Assembly (NCBI RefSeq): GCF_003933235.1 | Contig: NZ_RWJI01000001.1 | Coordinates: 1,184,001-1,248,000, forward strand | Source of the DNA: Sphingorhabdus wooponensis | GTDB taxonomy: Bacteria > Pseudomonadota > Alphaproteobacteria > Sphingomonadales > Sphingomonadaceae | DNA: 64,000 nucleotides | Direction of reading: 5' to 3' | Part shown: in pieces, positions 1 to 8,318 of the stretch | Layout: each line of letters begins with the position of its first letter | Numbering within the stretch: position 1 is the first letter of the stretch | The notes under the pieces: model-generated | The model's input: the letters and a program-made list of their open reading frames with translations, nothing else | What the model was told of the DNA's origin: nothing | Database searches by the model: none | Made by a program: the position numbers and the translations under genes

Positions 1-301
1 GAACCAATGTGCCCGGAATTGGCTTCATCGAACGGTCCGCATCGCCATCTTCCCATACAAGACCTGTTTCGACCGTGTCCTGCCCAGTGATATCGACAAC
101 CGCGATGGAGCCGGGAAAAAAGCGACCGATTTCGTAAACGGATAATACCTCATGCTGGCGCAGTCGCTTACCGCGCGGCACGCCGCCAAAGTCGGTGTAG
201 ATCATCTCGATCGAGTCAATGTCGGGATGCGCGGCAAAAAACGCCTCTGCCTCACTACGCGGTGCTATGGTCGCTGATGATATGGCTCGTTTAATTGTCA
301 T
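1..301 (-). CDS. Glutamine synthetase family protein, N-terminal part (gamma-glutamylpolyamine synthetase-like); cut by window edge
   Basis: The reverse strand from the ATG at 301 stays open to base 1, so about 100 N-terminal residues are visible. The segment reads IYTDFGGVPRGKRL, the N-terminal beta-grasp signature of PuuA-type glutamine synthetases (compare D-x-G-V-x-RGK), then a short region ending near IPGTLV. The ATP and glutamate sites lie beyond the window. It begins 4 bases after the stop of the aminotransferase gene and is the fourth visible gene of the operon. A second GS-like gene heads the same operon, so the two may differ in amine specificity. Family assignment is good; substrate is inferred from neighbours only. 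Confidence 0.82.
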   Translation of the reverse strand, partial: MTIKRAISSATIAPRSEAEAFFAAHPDIDSIEMIYTDFGGVPRGKRLRQHEVLSVYEIGRFFPGSIAVVDITGQDTVETGLVWEDGDADRSMKPIPGTLV

Positions 302-305
302 GATG

Positions 306-1673
306 TCACTTCCGTCCGCCCGAATTCTTACATGCTAATAGCTCAGCCAGCGCATTGTTCAACTCCGCAGCAAGGCGGTCAACCTGTGCGGTTTGCGTCA
401 GGGGGCTGACCAGCATCATATTATGAAATGGCGCAAGCAAGATTCCGCGATTGGCAAGATAGAGGTGGATGGTGCTTTCCAGCGCATGGTCCATCGCCGC
501 CCGCGCTTCAGTGCCATTGCGCGGCGGGTTGGCAGAACAGACCAATTCAACGCGCGCACCGATATGGCTGACATGCCAATTGACCCCATGCGCCGCAATC
601 ACAGCCTTTAGTTGTGACACCAGCCGGTCAGTGATCGACTGCATATGATTATATGCGTCGCGCGTAATCACCTGCCCCAGCATCGCGTGCATCGCGGTAA
701 TCGCTAACGCATTGGCCGATAAGGTCGTGCCTATGCCGCTATGCCCCGCTGGACGCGATGCATTTAGCGCCGCCATCCGCTCCGCAATATCTGCCGTGAA
801 GCCGTAAACCGCGCACGGCACGCCGCCGCCGATGGATTTACCCACGACTAATATGTCCGGCTTTGGCCCATGCGTGTTGCTATGTCCGCCATAGCCGGAA
901 GAAATCGTGTGCGTCTCGTCCAAGACCAAAATCGTTCCGCTTTCATCGCATAGTTGTCGCAATTTTGTCAGGAAACCTGGTGCATCGCGCACCATACCAA
1001 TATTGGTCATCATCGGTTCGGCCAATACGCACGCGACATCGCCGCCGTGCAAAGCCGCGGCAAGCGCGTCCACATCGTTAAACTCGATAACCACGGTCGT
1101 TGGCAGCAAGTCCTGCACTTGCCCGATCAGGCTTGGCCGATTGACGGCGCGCCCCTCACGCAGATCGACAAAGACATCATCGACCGCACCATGATAGCAG
1201 CCGTTGAAGATCAGAATCTTGTCGCGTCCCGTCATGCCGCGGCACCAGCGAATAACGGCGCGGTTTGCTTCGCTGGCCGTTGTCGTCACTTGCCATTGTG
1301 GTAGGCCAAACATCTCAGCGAGCATTGCCCCAAGCTCTGCACCCTTTGCGGTGGGTAGCATATAGCTTAAGCCCTGCCCCGCTTGTGCGGCAATGGCCTT
1401 AGCCAATGGTTCCGGCGAATGACCAAACATGCTCGCCGTATCGCCTAGACAGAAGTCATCAAAAACCTGCCCATCAATACTGGTGAGCGTCGCGCCAGAA
1501 GCTTGCTGCGCAACAATCGGGAATGGACTGGACCAATCCAACATCCAATGGAAAGGTACGCCCTGGAACCAGCCCTGCGCCGTTTCGGCATGCGCCTTCG
1601 ATTTTGGGTTCGCGGCGATGAATCGCGCAATTTCACGGTCGCGAATTGCGCTTATGGCTTGGCGATCAATCAT
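306..1673 (-). CDS. Class III (PLP) aminotransferase, glutamate-1-semialdehyde aminotransferase-like, in polyamine operon
   Basis: Fold-type I PLP enzyme of about 455 residues. LVLDETHTI carries the Asp that contacts the pyridine nitrogen, and VVGKSIGGG carries the Schiff-base lysine; AEPMMTNIGM fits the phosphate-side region. Overall it resembles GSA aminomutase-like class III enzymes rather than GabT/PuuE. A frame exists up to 1733, but the ATG at 1673 overlaps the TGA of the upstream oxidoreductase (ATGA), so I choose it. In this operon it probably transaminates a polyamine-derived amine or gamma-aminobutyrate; that role is inferred. It is unlikely to be HemL because it sits in a catabolic operon and has an N-terminal extension. 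Confidence 0.85.
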   Translation of the reverse strand: MIDRQAISAIRDREIARFIAANPKSKAHAETAQGWFQGVPFHWMLDWSSPFPIVAQQASGATLTSIDGQVFDDFCLGDTASMFGHSPEPLAKAIAAQAGQGLSYMLPTAKGAELGAMLAEMFGLPQWQVTTTASEANRAVIRWCRGMTGRDKILIFNGCYHGAVDDVFVDLREGRAVNRPSLIGQVQDLLPTTVVIEFNDVDALAAALHGGDVACVLAEPMMTNIGMVRDAPGFLTKLRQLCDESGTILVLDETHTISSGYGGHSNTHGPKPDILVVGKSIGGGVPCAVYGFTADIAERMAALNASRPAGHSGIGTTLSANALAITAMHAMLGQVITRDAYNHMQSITDRLVSQLKAVIAAHGVNWHVSHIGARVELVCSANPPRNGTEARAAMDHALESTIHLYLANRGILLAPFHNMMLVSPLTQTAQVDRLAAELNNALAELLACKNSGGRK

Positions 1674-2944
1674 AACCGGTCCCGCATCGCGTAATAGAGC
1701 AATCCAATCGTCGCCAATGGCCGCGCGAGCCATTTTCCGCCGGGAAAGCGGCTATGTGGAAAATCAGCAAAGACGTCAAAACGCGACATGGTGCCCATCA
1801 CCGCCTCCGCCATCAATTCACCTGCCAGCGTTGTCACCAGTGCGCCATGGCCGGAAAAACCATGGGCATAAAAGATGCTTCCAGTGCGCCCCATATGCGG
1901 CAACCGGTTCATAGTAACGCCAACGGCACCGCCCCACGCATGATCGATGGGCACATCCGCAAGTGACGGAAACACCTGCACCATATGTTTACGGACAAAT
2001 GCCGCAATATCAGCGGGCGGTTGCTGCACATATTTCTCGCCACCGCCGAAAATCAGGCGTTTGTCGGCACTCAAACGGAAATAGTTCAGTACGAACCGAC
2101 TATCGGCAACCGCCGCATCGCTGGGCAGCAATTGGTCAGCATTCGGCAGCGGCGCCGTCGCGATGTTATAATTCATGATGGGGACAGTGTAGCTGCGCAA
2201 CTCTGGCGCGATTCCGCCGGTCCATGTGTCCGCCGCGATGACAACATGCTTGGCAACCACGGTTCCTGCGCCCGCCCGTATTTCAACATGCGTTCCTGCA
2301 TCGACAGGCGTTTGTGCCGCGCTATTTTCATATATCCGCACGCCCGCCTTTTGCGCGGCCTTGGCCAATCCGAGTGCATAATTCAACGGATGGAAATGCC
2401 CACCTTTCGCGTCGTAAATGCCACCATGATAACCGCCACCATTGATATGGCGCCTTATATCCTCTGGCTGGACGATTTGTGCCTCCCAAACAAAATGCTT
2501 TGCTAGAAATGCGGCATCGCGCTGCATCGCATCGAAATGCGCGGGCTTATAGGCCGCTTCCAAATGCCCCACTTTGGCATCACATGCGATATGATGCTCG
2601 GCGATACGTTTGTTGACCCGGTCGACGGCTCCATAAGCCAAATCGAATATCGCCTGCGCGCGTTCGCGGCCAAACTCTGCGTCAATTTCCCGCATCGACC
2701 AGCGTAGCCCAGGAATGAGTTGCCCACCATTGCGCCCAGAAGCACCAAAACCGATGCTGTTGGCCTCAACTAGTATAACCGAAAGCCCTTTTTCCGCACA
2801 GGCCAGCGCGGCGGACAGGCCGGTAAAACCTCCGCCAATAATGGCGACGTCGCAGCCCTCTGCAGACACCAACGAAGCTTGCGTTTCCCACGCATGTGCT
2901 GTCGCGACATAAAAACTGTTGGCGAGCGGGTCGCGGCGCATCAC
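1670..2944 (-). CDS. puuB: FAD-dependent oxidoreductase, gamma-glutamylputrescine oxidase (PuuB)-like
   Basis: DAO-type flavoprotein of 424 residues. Residues about 28-60 hold the Rossmann dinucleotide site VAIIGGGFTGLSAAL followed by a conserved acidic residue and FGASGRNGGQL, typical of PuuB/OrdL-like amine oxidases. The C-terminal FYAHGFSGHG is the second FAD contact. The gene overlaps the upstream synthetase by 4 bases (ATGA) and the downstream aminotransferase by 4 bases, so the three are translationally coupled. The inferred reaction is oxidation of gamma-glutamylputrescine to the aldehyde, H2O2 and ammonia. The neighbouring glutamylpolyamine synthetases support this, but specificity cannot be read from sequence alone. 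Confidence 0.85.
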   Translation of the reverse strand: MMRRDPLANSFYVATAHAWETQASLVSAEGCDVAIIGGGFTGLSAALACAEKGLSVILVEANSIGFGASGRNGGQLIPGLRWSMREIDAEFGRERAQAIFDLAYGAVDRVNKRIAEHHIACDAKVGHLEAAYKPAHFDAMQRDAAFLAKHFVWEAQIVQPEDIRRHINGGGYHGGIYDAKGGHFHPLNYALGLAKAAQKAGVRIYENSAAQTPVDAGTHVEIRAGAGTVVAKHVVIAADTWTGGIAPELRSYTVPIMNYNIATAPLPNADQLLPSDAAVADSRFVLNYFRLSADKRLIFGGGEKYVQQPPADIAAFVRKHMVQVFPSLADVPIDHAWGGAVGVTMNRLPHMGRTGSIFYAHGFSGHGALVTTLAGELMAEAVMGTMSRFDVFADFPHSRFPGGKWLARPLATIGLLYYAMRDRL

Positions 2945-4287
2945 ACCCTCAACAACAAATGCTCGCGTTCCCAGCTTGAAACGACCGACTGGTAATTGAA
3001 CAATTCATAGTCCTTAACCGCGTAGAAGATGTCGAAGAACTCCTCCCCCAACAGGTTGCGTACCGGCTTGCAGGCGCTGAAACGGTCCAAGGCAGCTTCC
3101 AATGTGCGGGGCAAGGTGCGGGCGCGGTTATAGGCGCTGCCGGTGATGGCCTTGGCGGGCACCATCCGTTCGACCATACCAATATAACCGCAGACCAACG
3201 ACGCAGCCATGGCAAGGTAAGGATTGGAATCTGCACCCGGCAGACGGTTTTCAACGCGGCGGTTGGCCTTGTCCGAAATGGGTACGCGGAAACCACAACT
3301 GCGATTGTCCTCGCCCCATTGGACGTTAATCGGCGCAGCGCTATCAGGCCGCATCCGGCGGAAGCTGTTGACGTTGGGTGCCCATAATGGCGACACTTGG
3401 GGCATGAATTTAACAAGACCCGCAATGTAGCTCCGGAACAGAGCGCTATCGCGGCCATTGGCGTTGGAGAAGAGATTGCGGCCCGTTTCGGCATCGACAA
3501 CCGATTGGTGAATATGCATGGCACTGCCCGGCTGTCCGGCCATCGGGTTCGCCATGAACGTGGCGTAGACGCCATGTTGTTTGGCGACCGCGCGGACGGT
3601 GCGCTTGAACAGGAATACTTGGTCCGCCAGCTTCAACGGGTCACCGTGGATGAAGTTAACCTCAAGCTGCGCCGCACCCATTTCGTGGATCATCGTATCG
3701 ATATCGAGGCCCATCAACTCACAATCATCATAGATGTGATCGATGATATCCTCATATTCGTTCATCGCCTCCAAACCATAAGGCTGGCTTGCGGTTTCTG
3801 CGCGGCCACTTGAACCGGTTGGTGGCACCAACGGAAAGTCAGGATCGACATTTTGGCTAACGAGATAGAACTCAACCTCAGGCGCCATAATCGGCTTCCA
3901 CCCGCGATCAGCATACAGTCCCAGTACTTTTTTCAATATCGTGCGCGGGGCAATTTCAACCTCGGTTCCGTCACCATGCAGCACATCGGCAATCACAAAG
4001 GCCGTAGGAGATTTGAAACCCGGCGCGACGCAAATTGTGTCGGGATCGGCGATCAAAATTTTGTCCGGATCCTTGTCCCAAATATCCGCAATGTCTTCGG
4101 GATAATGACCATCAATGGTACAGATAAAGACGCTACCCGGTATCCGCAGCGATTTGTCCCGAACAGATGACAGAAATTTTTTCGCAGGCAGAACCTTGCC
4201 CCGTTGCACACCGTTGATGTCGGGCACGATGCACTCAACCTCATCGATTTTGTGCTCAGCGATCCAATTCGCAAGATTGACAGACAT
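2941..4287 (-). CDS. puuA: Gamma-glutamylputrescine synthetase (PuuA)-like glutamine synthetase family protein
   Basis: Complete GS-family ligase of 448 residues. Visible motifs in order: PDINGVQRGK (beta-grasp), MAPEVEFYL and MGAAQLEVNF (metal/glutamate ligands), GSAMHIHQS (ATP/metal), NSFRRMRPDS, WGEDNRSCGFRVP and VENRLPGADSNPY (glutamate and ATP site). The adenylylation loop of GlnA is not evident, which fits the PuuA/GlnA3-like clade. It is the first gene of a four-gene coupled operon with an oxidase, an aminotransferase and a second synthetase. The likely role is ATP-dependent glutamylation of putrescine or another amine at the start of its catabolism. PuuC and PuuD equivalents are not in view and may lie beyond base 1. 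Confidence 0.87.
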   Translation of the reverse strand: MSVNLANWIAEHKIDEVECIVPDINGVQRGKVLPAKKFLSSVRDKSLRIPGSVFICTIDGHYPEDIADIWDKDPDKILIADPDTICVAPGFKSPTAFVIADVLHGDGTEVEIAPRTILKKVLGLYADRGWKPIMAPEVEFYLVSQNVDPDFPLVPPTGSSGRAETASQPYGLEAMNEYEDIIDHIYDDCELMGLDIDTMIHEMGAAQLEVNFIHGDPLKLADQVFLFKRTVRAVAKQHGVYATFMANPMAGQPGSAMHIHQSVVDAETGRNLFSNANGRDSALFRSYIAGLVKFMPQVSPLWAPNVNSFRRMRPDSAAPINVQWGEDNRSCGFRVPISDKANRRVENRLPGADSNPYLAMAASLVCGYIGMVERMVPAKAITGSAYNRARTLPRTLEAALDRFSACKPVRNLLGEEFFDIFYAVKDYELFNYQSVVSSWEREHLLLRV

Positions 4288-4323
4288 TGTTTTTCACCAA
4301 TTTTTTTCGGTGACTGATAAGCG

Positions 4324-4355
4324 CATGCCGGACTTGAAAGGTCAAGCCCGGCATG
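4324..4355. repeat. Inverted repeat between porin gene and puuA-like gene (possible terminator or REP-like palindrome)
   Basis: Arms of 14 bases (4324-4337 and 4342-4355) pair around an AAGG loop with a single A-C mismatch. It lies after the porin stop (minus strand) and before the puuA-like start. There is no T-run on either side, so intrinsic termination is doubtful. It could act as mRNA-processing or 3'-end stabilising structure, or be a chromosomal REP-type palindrome of the CCGGACTTGA kind. It is unlike the three hairpin pairs at 39991, 56661 and 61843. Confidence 0.6.
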
Positions 4356-4411
4356 TATCTATTCTATGTTGCCCCGCATTTTTACAGGACTGGAAAGCAT
4401 GTGAGGCGGTA

Positions 4412-5134
4412 TCAGAAGCCGTAGCTTACCGAGAACACAAGGGCAGCGGTGCTGTCCTTAGGTGCAAAGATCGAACGGCGGTTGGTATCAACATAGGACG
4501 CACCGAGTGTGAAACCTGAAACAGCTGCGTTCAAGCCAAGCGACCAATCAAGCTTGTCATTACCAGCGGTAAACGCGCCATCTTCCATGCCCAATGTTCC
4601 GACAATCGAAATTGGGGAATTGGGAACGGCGATTGTGGCGCTGGAACCCAAATAGAGGTTGTCGTCATTGCCGGTATTGTCTTGGCTTGGAACATAGCTC
4701 AATTGAACACCCACTGTCGCTGGACCTAAGGTTGAACCCAGCTTTCCAGTGAACTCGACATAATTAACGCTCGAAACGCCTGGATACACATAATAAGTTG
4801 CACCAATGTCATAAGTTAATTTGTCGCCGCCGCTAAAACCAGCGTAGAGGTCAAGCTCGAGGTCGTCCCCTGCATTTTCGGCAATATTGGAGCCCCAAGC
4901 GCCAACGTATAGGCCAGACTCATGTTTAACCGTCAAAAAAGGCTGGATTGCAATACCCTTATCGGAAAGCGATACGCCACGGAAACGATAGTCGGACACC
5001 AGAGCAGCGCCGCCGGATACCGTGACCGGGCCAGCCGCCTCTTCAGATGCTTCTTGCGCGAAGGCAGGTGCGGACATTGCTATCGCGCTGATAGCGACGC
5101 TCATGCTTGCCAACTTCAACATGGAATTACGCAT
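4412..5134 (-). CDS. TorF-type putative outer-membrane porin (Gcw_chp / TIGR02001 family)
   Basis: A 240-residue exported protein. The first 26 residues form a clear signal peptide ending in APAFAQ. The mature protein begins with VTVSGGAALVSDYRFRGVSLSDKGIAIQP, then alternating amphipathic strands, and ends in an aromatic residue (SVSYGF), the usual signal for outer-membrane barrel insertion. Family members are small barrels of unknown substrate. It lies upstream of the polyamine operon on the same strand, separated by 124 bases containing an inverted repeat, so it may supply uptake for that pathway; this is inference. Its own promoter should lie in 5135-5448. Confidence 0.82.
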   Translation of the reverse strand: MRNSMLKLASMSVAISAIAMSAPAFAQEASEEAAGPVTVSGGAALVSDYRFRGVSLSDKGIAIQPFLTVKHESGLYVGAWGSNIAENAGDDLELDLYAGFSGGDKLTYDIGATYYVYPGVSSVNYVEFTGKLGSTLGPATVGVQLSYVPSQDNTGNDDNLYLGSSATIAVPNSPISIVGTLGMEDGAFTAGNDKLDWSLGLNAAVSGFTLGASYVDTNRRSIFAPKDSTAALVFSVSYGF

Positions 5135-5448
5135 AATTTTACCCCTTCTTAGGTACAGTAGTTACGAGCCTGATAGCCACGCATTGCGCCACAACCGGCA
5201 GATGCCGTTCTCTTCCCGCTAAATCTGTCTGCCTAAGCAATGGTTGGCTTTGCCTTTACCTATGCTTTTATTGTGCAGGTGCACACAAACATCAAATTTT
5301 GTCCCAAGCAAGTATTTTTGTGTCAATGCCATTGTCCTTTTCAGGCCGTGTGACAAAACAGTCACAGTCCTGCAGTCGGCTTCATTGTGTATAGGGCTGC
5401 TCCATTGACGAAACACGATCAGCTTCAAATGGGTAAGTTCAAATCCTT
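5135..5448. other. Intergenic region of about 310 bases, no gene seen
   Basis: This stretch lies upstream of the porin gene and downstream of the Lrp-type regulator; both are on the minus strand. The short frames here show no family signature. It is AT-richer than its flanks and holds a perfect inverted repeat at 5349-5366. It is expected to contain the porin promoter, but I cannot place -35 and -10 boxes with confidence. Confidence 0.6.
5349..5366. promoter_or_regulatory. Perfect palindrome TGTGAC-N6-GTCACA, candidate operator upstream of porin
   Basis: Six-base arms with a six-base spacer, about 215 bases upstream of the porin start and 80 bases after the Lrp gene. The outer TGTGA/TCACA halves resemble Crp/Fnr-family half sites, but with 8 bases between the pentamers instead of 6. 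It could be a site for another dimeric regulator. Only the sequence symmetry is seen. Confidence 0.4.
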
Positions 5449-5919
5449 TTATATGTCGAAAAGACGCGGTGGAACTGCGCGATTCACTACTTCACGCAAC
5501 GCAAATGCTGTTTCGATCCGCGCGACCCGCGGCAAGCGCGCGATTTCCTGTCGGTGGATGATTTCATAATCCTCGATGGAAGCAGCACGCACGACCAATA
5601 GATAGTCGTTCCGTCCGCTCATCAAGTGACAGCGGATGGTCGAAGGGCTGTTGACAACCGCAGCCTCAAACGCGGCCATCGCCTCTTCGCTTTGGCTGTC
5701 TAGGGTGATTGTCACCATCACCGTTGCCCCCAGTCCCAATTTACGCAAATTTACATCAGCTCGATAGCCACGCAAAATGCCTTCATCTTCCAAGGCTTTT
5801 TGCCGTCGCGCCGCCGCGCTTGGGGACAATCCAGCCGCCTCCCCCAGCTCCATCTGAGTCGCGCGGCCATTTGTTACTAATGCACCCAATAATTTACGAT
5901 CAACCCGATCAAGCTGCAT
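5449..5919 (-). CDS. Lrp/AsnC family transcriptional regulator, divergent from alanine dehydrogenase
   Basis: A 156-residue regulator. The N-terminal winged HTH reads LDRVDRKLLGALVTNGRATQMELGEAAGLSPSAAARR-, the standard Lrp recognition pattern. The C-terminal RAM ligand-binding domain follows, including a CHLMSGRNDYLLVV-like segment. The frame can begin at 5964 or 5934, but the ATG at 5919 has GGATG about 8 bases upstream and fits the family start (MQLDRVDRK). It is divergent from ald, and an inverted repeat lies between the two genes. This resembles the AldR/ald arrangement, in which an Lrp-type protein controls alanine dehydrogenase in response to alanine; regulation here is inferred. Confidence 0.88.
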   Translation of the reverse strand: MQLDRVDRKLLGALVTNGRATQMELGEAAGLSPSAAARRQKALEDEGILRGYRADVNLRKLGLGATVMVTITLDSQSEEAMAAFEAAVVNSPSTIRCHLMSGRNDYLLVVRAASIEDYEIIHRQEIARLPRVARIETAFALREVVNRAVPPRLFDI

Positions 5920-5945
5920 AATTTTTTCATCCATTATAACAAATA

Positions 5946-5980
5946 CGACGAATATATGCACCAAATAGTCATATTTGTCG
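5946..5980. promoter_or_regulatory. Imperfect inverted repeat in the Lrp-ald divergent spacer, likely Lrp operator
   Basis: CGACGAATAT at 5946-5955 pairs with ATATTTGTCG at 5971-5980 (one mismatch). Half-site centres are 25 bases apart, about two and a half helical turns. The site lies in the only spacer between the divergent regulator and ald. Lrp proteins bind degenerate AT-rich repeats of this type; occupancy is inferred. Confidence 0.5.
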
Positions 5981-6049
5981 AATCTTTGCGGAGTTTAGGC
6001 GTCACGACAATGCTAATCATTGCCAACATTTTTTGAGGAGCAGAAAATC

Positions 6050-7177
6050 ATGCGTGTTGGTGTCCCTAGCGAAATTAAAGTGCATGAATATCGCGTTGGA
6101 CTGACGCCAGGTGCCGTGCGCGAATATGTGACCGCAGGTCATCAGGTTGTGGTGCAATCTGGGGCTGGCGCGGGCATCATGGCAAATGACGATGCATATC
6201 GTGCCGCCGGTGCAGAAATCGCTGCGAGCGCTCAAGAGATTTTCGCTGGCTGCGACATGATCGTTAAGGTCAAGGAACCACAACCAAGCGAATGGGTACA
6301 ACTTCGCCCAGGCCAATTGCTATTCACCTATTTGCATCTTGCCCCCGATCCCGAGCAAGCAAAAGGCCTCATTGCTAGCGGATGCACGGCGATTGCCTAT
6401 GAGACCGTGACCGATGATCGCGGCGCCCTGCCCCTATTGGCGCCGATGAGCGAAGTCGCTGGTCGCCTCGCAATTGAAGCGGCGGGCCAAGCCATGCGCC
6501 GCAGCGAAGGCGGTGCAGGCATATTGCTCGGCGGCGTACCAGGAGTGGCTGCGGGCCGTGTGACGGTATTGGGGGGTGGCGTTGTTGGCACACATGCCGC
6601 GCGCATGGCTGTTGGCCTTGGCGCGGAAGTTACCATCGTTGACCGTTCGATTCCGCGTTTGCGTCAACTCGACGACATGTTCAACGGGCGGGTGCGTACA
6701 CGCTATTCGACACTAGAAGCCATCGACCATGAAATTAGCCTTGCCGACGCCGTTATTGGCGCCGTGCTTATTCCGGGGGCAAGCGCGCCGCGCCTTGTGA
6801 CCCGCGAAATGCTGAAGCGGATGAAACCCGGCGCAGTATTGGTCGACGTCGCCATTGACCAAGGCGGTTGCTTTGAAACATCGCGGGCCACAACGCATGC
6901 CGAGCCCACTTATGTTGTGGATGGCATCATTCATTATTGCGTCGCAAACATGCCGGGCGCCGTTCCGCAGACCAGCGCCGCCGCGCTCAACAACGCAACC
7001 CTGCCTTATGGCCTTGCGCTAGCTAACAAGGGCAAGGCGGCACTGGATAGCAACACCGAAATCGGTCGCGGCTTGCTGGCTGGTTTGAACGTGCATCAGG
7101 GTAAAGTTACCAGCCTAGCGGTTGCAGAAAGCCTTCATCTTGCATTTGTTGCGCCAGAAACGGCCCTCATTGCGTGA
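6050..7177 (+). CDS. ald: Alanine dehydrogenase
   Basis: NAD-dependent L-alanine dehydrogenase interconverting alanine with pyruvate and ammonia; cytosolic. 375 residues, the usual length. It begins [18 protein letters not shown], followed by the catalytic lysine in VKVKEPQ and the catalytic histidine in YLHLAPD. The NAD Rossmann segment is [17 protein letters not shown], and [12 protein letters not shown] with [14 protein letters not shown] forms the conserved C-terminal part of the active site. An upstream ATG at 6020 is in frame, but the ATG at 6050 follows a GAGGAG ribosome site and matches family starts. It is divergent from an Lrp-type gene. Assignment is firm. Confidence 0.96.
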   Translation: MRVGVPSEIKVHEYRVGLTPGAVREYVTAGHQVVVQSGAGAGIMANDDAYRAAGAEIAASAQEIFAGCDMIVKVKEPQPSEWVQLRPGQLLFTYLHLAPDPEQAKGLIASGCTAIAYETVTDDRGALPLLAPMSEVAGRLAIEAAGQAMRRSEGGAGILLGGVPGVAAGRVTVLGGGVVGTHAARMAVGLGAEVTIVDRSIPRLRQLDDMFNGRVRTRYSTLEAIDHEISLADAVIGAVLIPGASAPRLVTREMLKRMKPGAVLVDVAIDQGGCFETSRATTHAEPTYVVDGIIHYCVANMPGAVPQTSAAALNNATLPYGLALANKGKAALDSNTEIGRGLLAGLNVHQGKVTSLAVAESLHLAFVAPETALIA

Positions 7178-7189
7178 CTTGACCGCCTA

Positions 7190-7208
7190 GCAGTGCTAAC
7201 AACACTGC
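7190..7208. promoter_or_regulatory. Perfect palindrome GCAGTG-N7-CACTGC abutting the LacI-type start codon
   Basis: Six-base arms (7190-7195 and 7203-7208) end at the base before the ATG at 7209, in the 31-base gap after ald. There is no Shine-Dalgarno sequence here, so the structure overlaps the ribosome-binding region. It could be an autoregulatory operator or an RNA hairpin that limits translation. Its odd spacer differs from the even-spaced classical LacI operators. Confidence 0.4.
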
Positions 7209-8225
7209 ATGGGTAAAGAGGGACGGGTTACGGCGCATCAAATTGCAGCCATGCTTGGGGTGTCACAGCCCACGGTCTCTCGCGCCTTACGCGGTGATAA
7301 AAAAGTCAATGAAACCACGCGCGCGCGCATTGTCGCGCTGGCGAATGAGCTGAATTATTCGGTTGACCACAACGCCCTTCGCCTGCGTACTCAGCAGACC
7401 TATTCGATTGCACTGGTGATCCTGTGTCGGCAAGGTGAGAATAGAGCGCGCATAAACCCGTTTTACCTCTCGTTACTGGGCTGCATAGCGGCGTCCGCTT
7501 CTGAACGCGGCTATAATCTTATCATCTCATTTCAGGATTCGCCCACAAATTTCTTTGCCAATTACACAGGTAGTCGTCAGGCTGATGGCCTGATTGTCAT
7601 TGGCAGCGGTCAGAATATCGCAGGTTGGCAGTTTTTCGGCGAATATGCCCGGCACAAAACACCGATGATCTGCTGGGGCGCCAGCAAAGAAGACCTGATT
7701 TCGATTAAAAGCGACAATGTGCAAGGCGCGCGGCTGGCCATTGACCATTTGTTACAACAAGGTTGTAAAAATATTGCCTACATTGGCCCCACCAATAGTG
7801 AGCAGCCCCAGTTTCAGGACCGGCTGACAACCTATATGGCGCAGATGGCGAATAAGAAGATGCAACCGATTTGTCCGCCACTCCCCGAAAATGCGGTGCG
7901 TGAAGACCAAGGCTACGCCGCAGTGCAAGGCCTCATCCGCGACAAAATTGAATTTGACGGCTTGTTCTGTGCGAATGATTTTATCGCACTGGGTGCCATG
8001 CGCGCGCTCGAGGAACATGATATAAGCATTGGCAAAGATGTCCGCATCGTCGGGTTTGATGGCATCGCAATGGGCGCTTATGCGCAGCCGCCGCTAACAA
8101 CGATAGAGCAGGATTATGTGCAAGCGGGTGAAATGCTGGTCGAAGCATTGATCGCGGTGCTGAAAGGCGAAGCACCAAGTATCGTGCCCGTACCGGTCAG
8201 GTTGCTCACACGCGGAACAGCCTGA
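7209..8225 (+). CDS. LacI/GalR family transcriptional regulator
   Basis: A 338-residue one-component regulator. The N-terminal HTH is VTAHQIAAMLGVSQPTVSRAL, and the hinge follows at about residues 45-60. The periplasmic-binding-protein-like effector domain covers the rest, with the family segments GLIVIGSG, ARLAIDHLLQQGCKNIAYIGP, GLFCANDFIALGAMRAL and VRIVGFDGIAMG. It starts 31 bases after ald and may be cotranscribed. There is no obvious sugar operon next to it, so its target is unknown. The start lacks a clear ribosome site and is preceded by a palindrome. Confidence 0.9.
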   Translation: MGKEGRVTAHQIAAMLGVSQPTVSRALRGDKKVNETTRARIVALANELNYSVDHNALRLRTQQTYSIALVILCRQGENRARINPFYLSLLGCIAASASERGYNLIISFQDSPTNFFANYTGSRQADGLIVIGSGQNIAGWQFFGEYARHKTPMICWGASKEDLISIKSDNVQGARLAIDHLLQQGCKNIAYIGPTNSEQPQFQDRLTTYMAQMANKKMQPICPPLPENAVREDQGYAAVQGLIRDKIEFDGLFCANDFIALGAMRALEEHDISIGKDVRIVGFDGIAMGAYAQPPLTTIEQDYVQAGEMLVEALIAVLKGEAPSIVPVPVRLLTRGTA

Positions 8226-8318
8226 AGCCAGCTCAGCTTAGGCGGCGCGCACCACCTCCAAATTCAGGCGGCAAAGCTGCTCTCGGTATGAAACAGAGCT
8301 TAAGGCCGCCCCTAGACC

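Noticed and set aside
7190-7208. Palindrome GCAGTGCTAAC… taken at first for a CIRCE half-site
   Set aside because: CIRCE needs TTAGCACTC-N9-GAGTGCTAA. This one has only GTGCTAA in common and shorter arms, and no chaperone gene is near.
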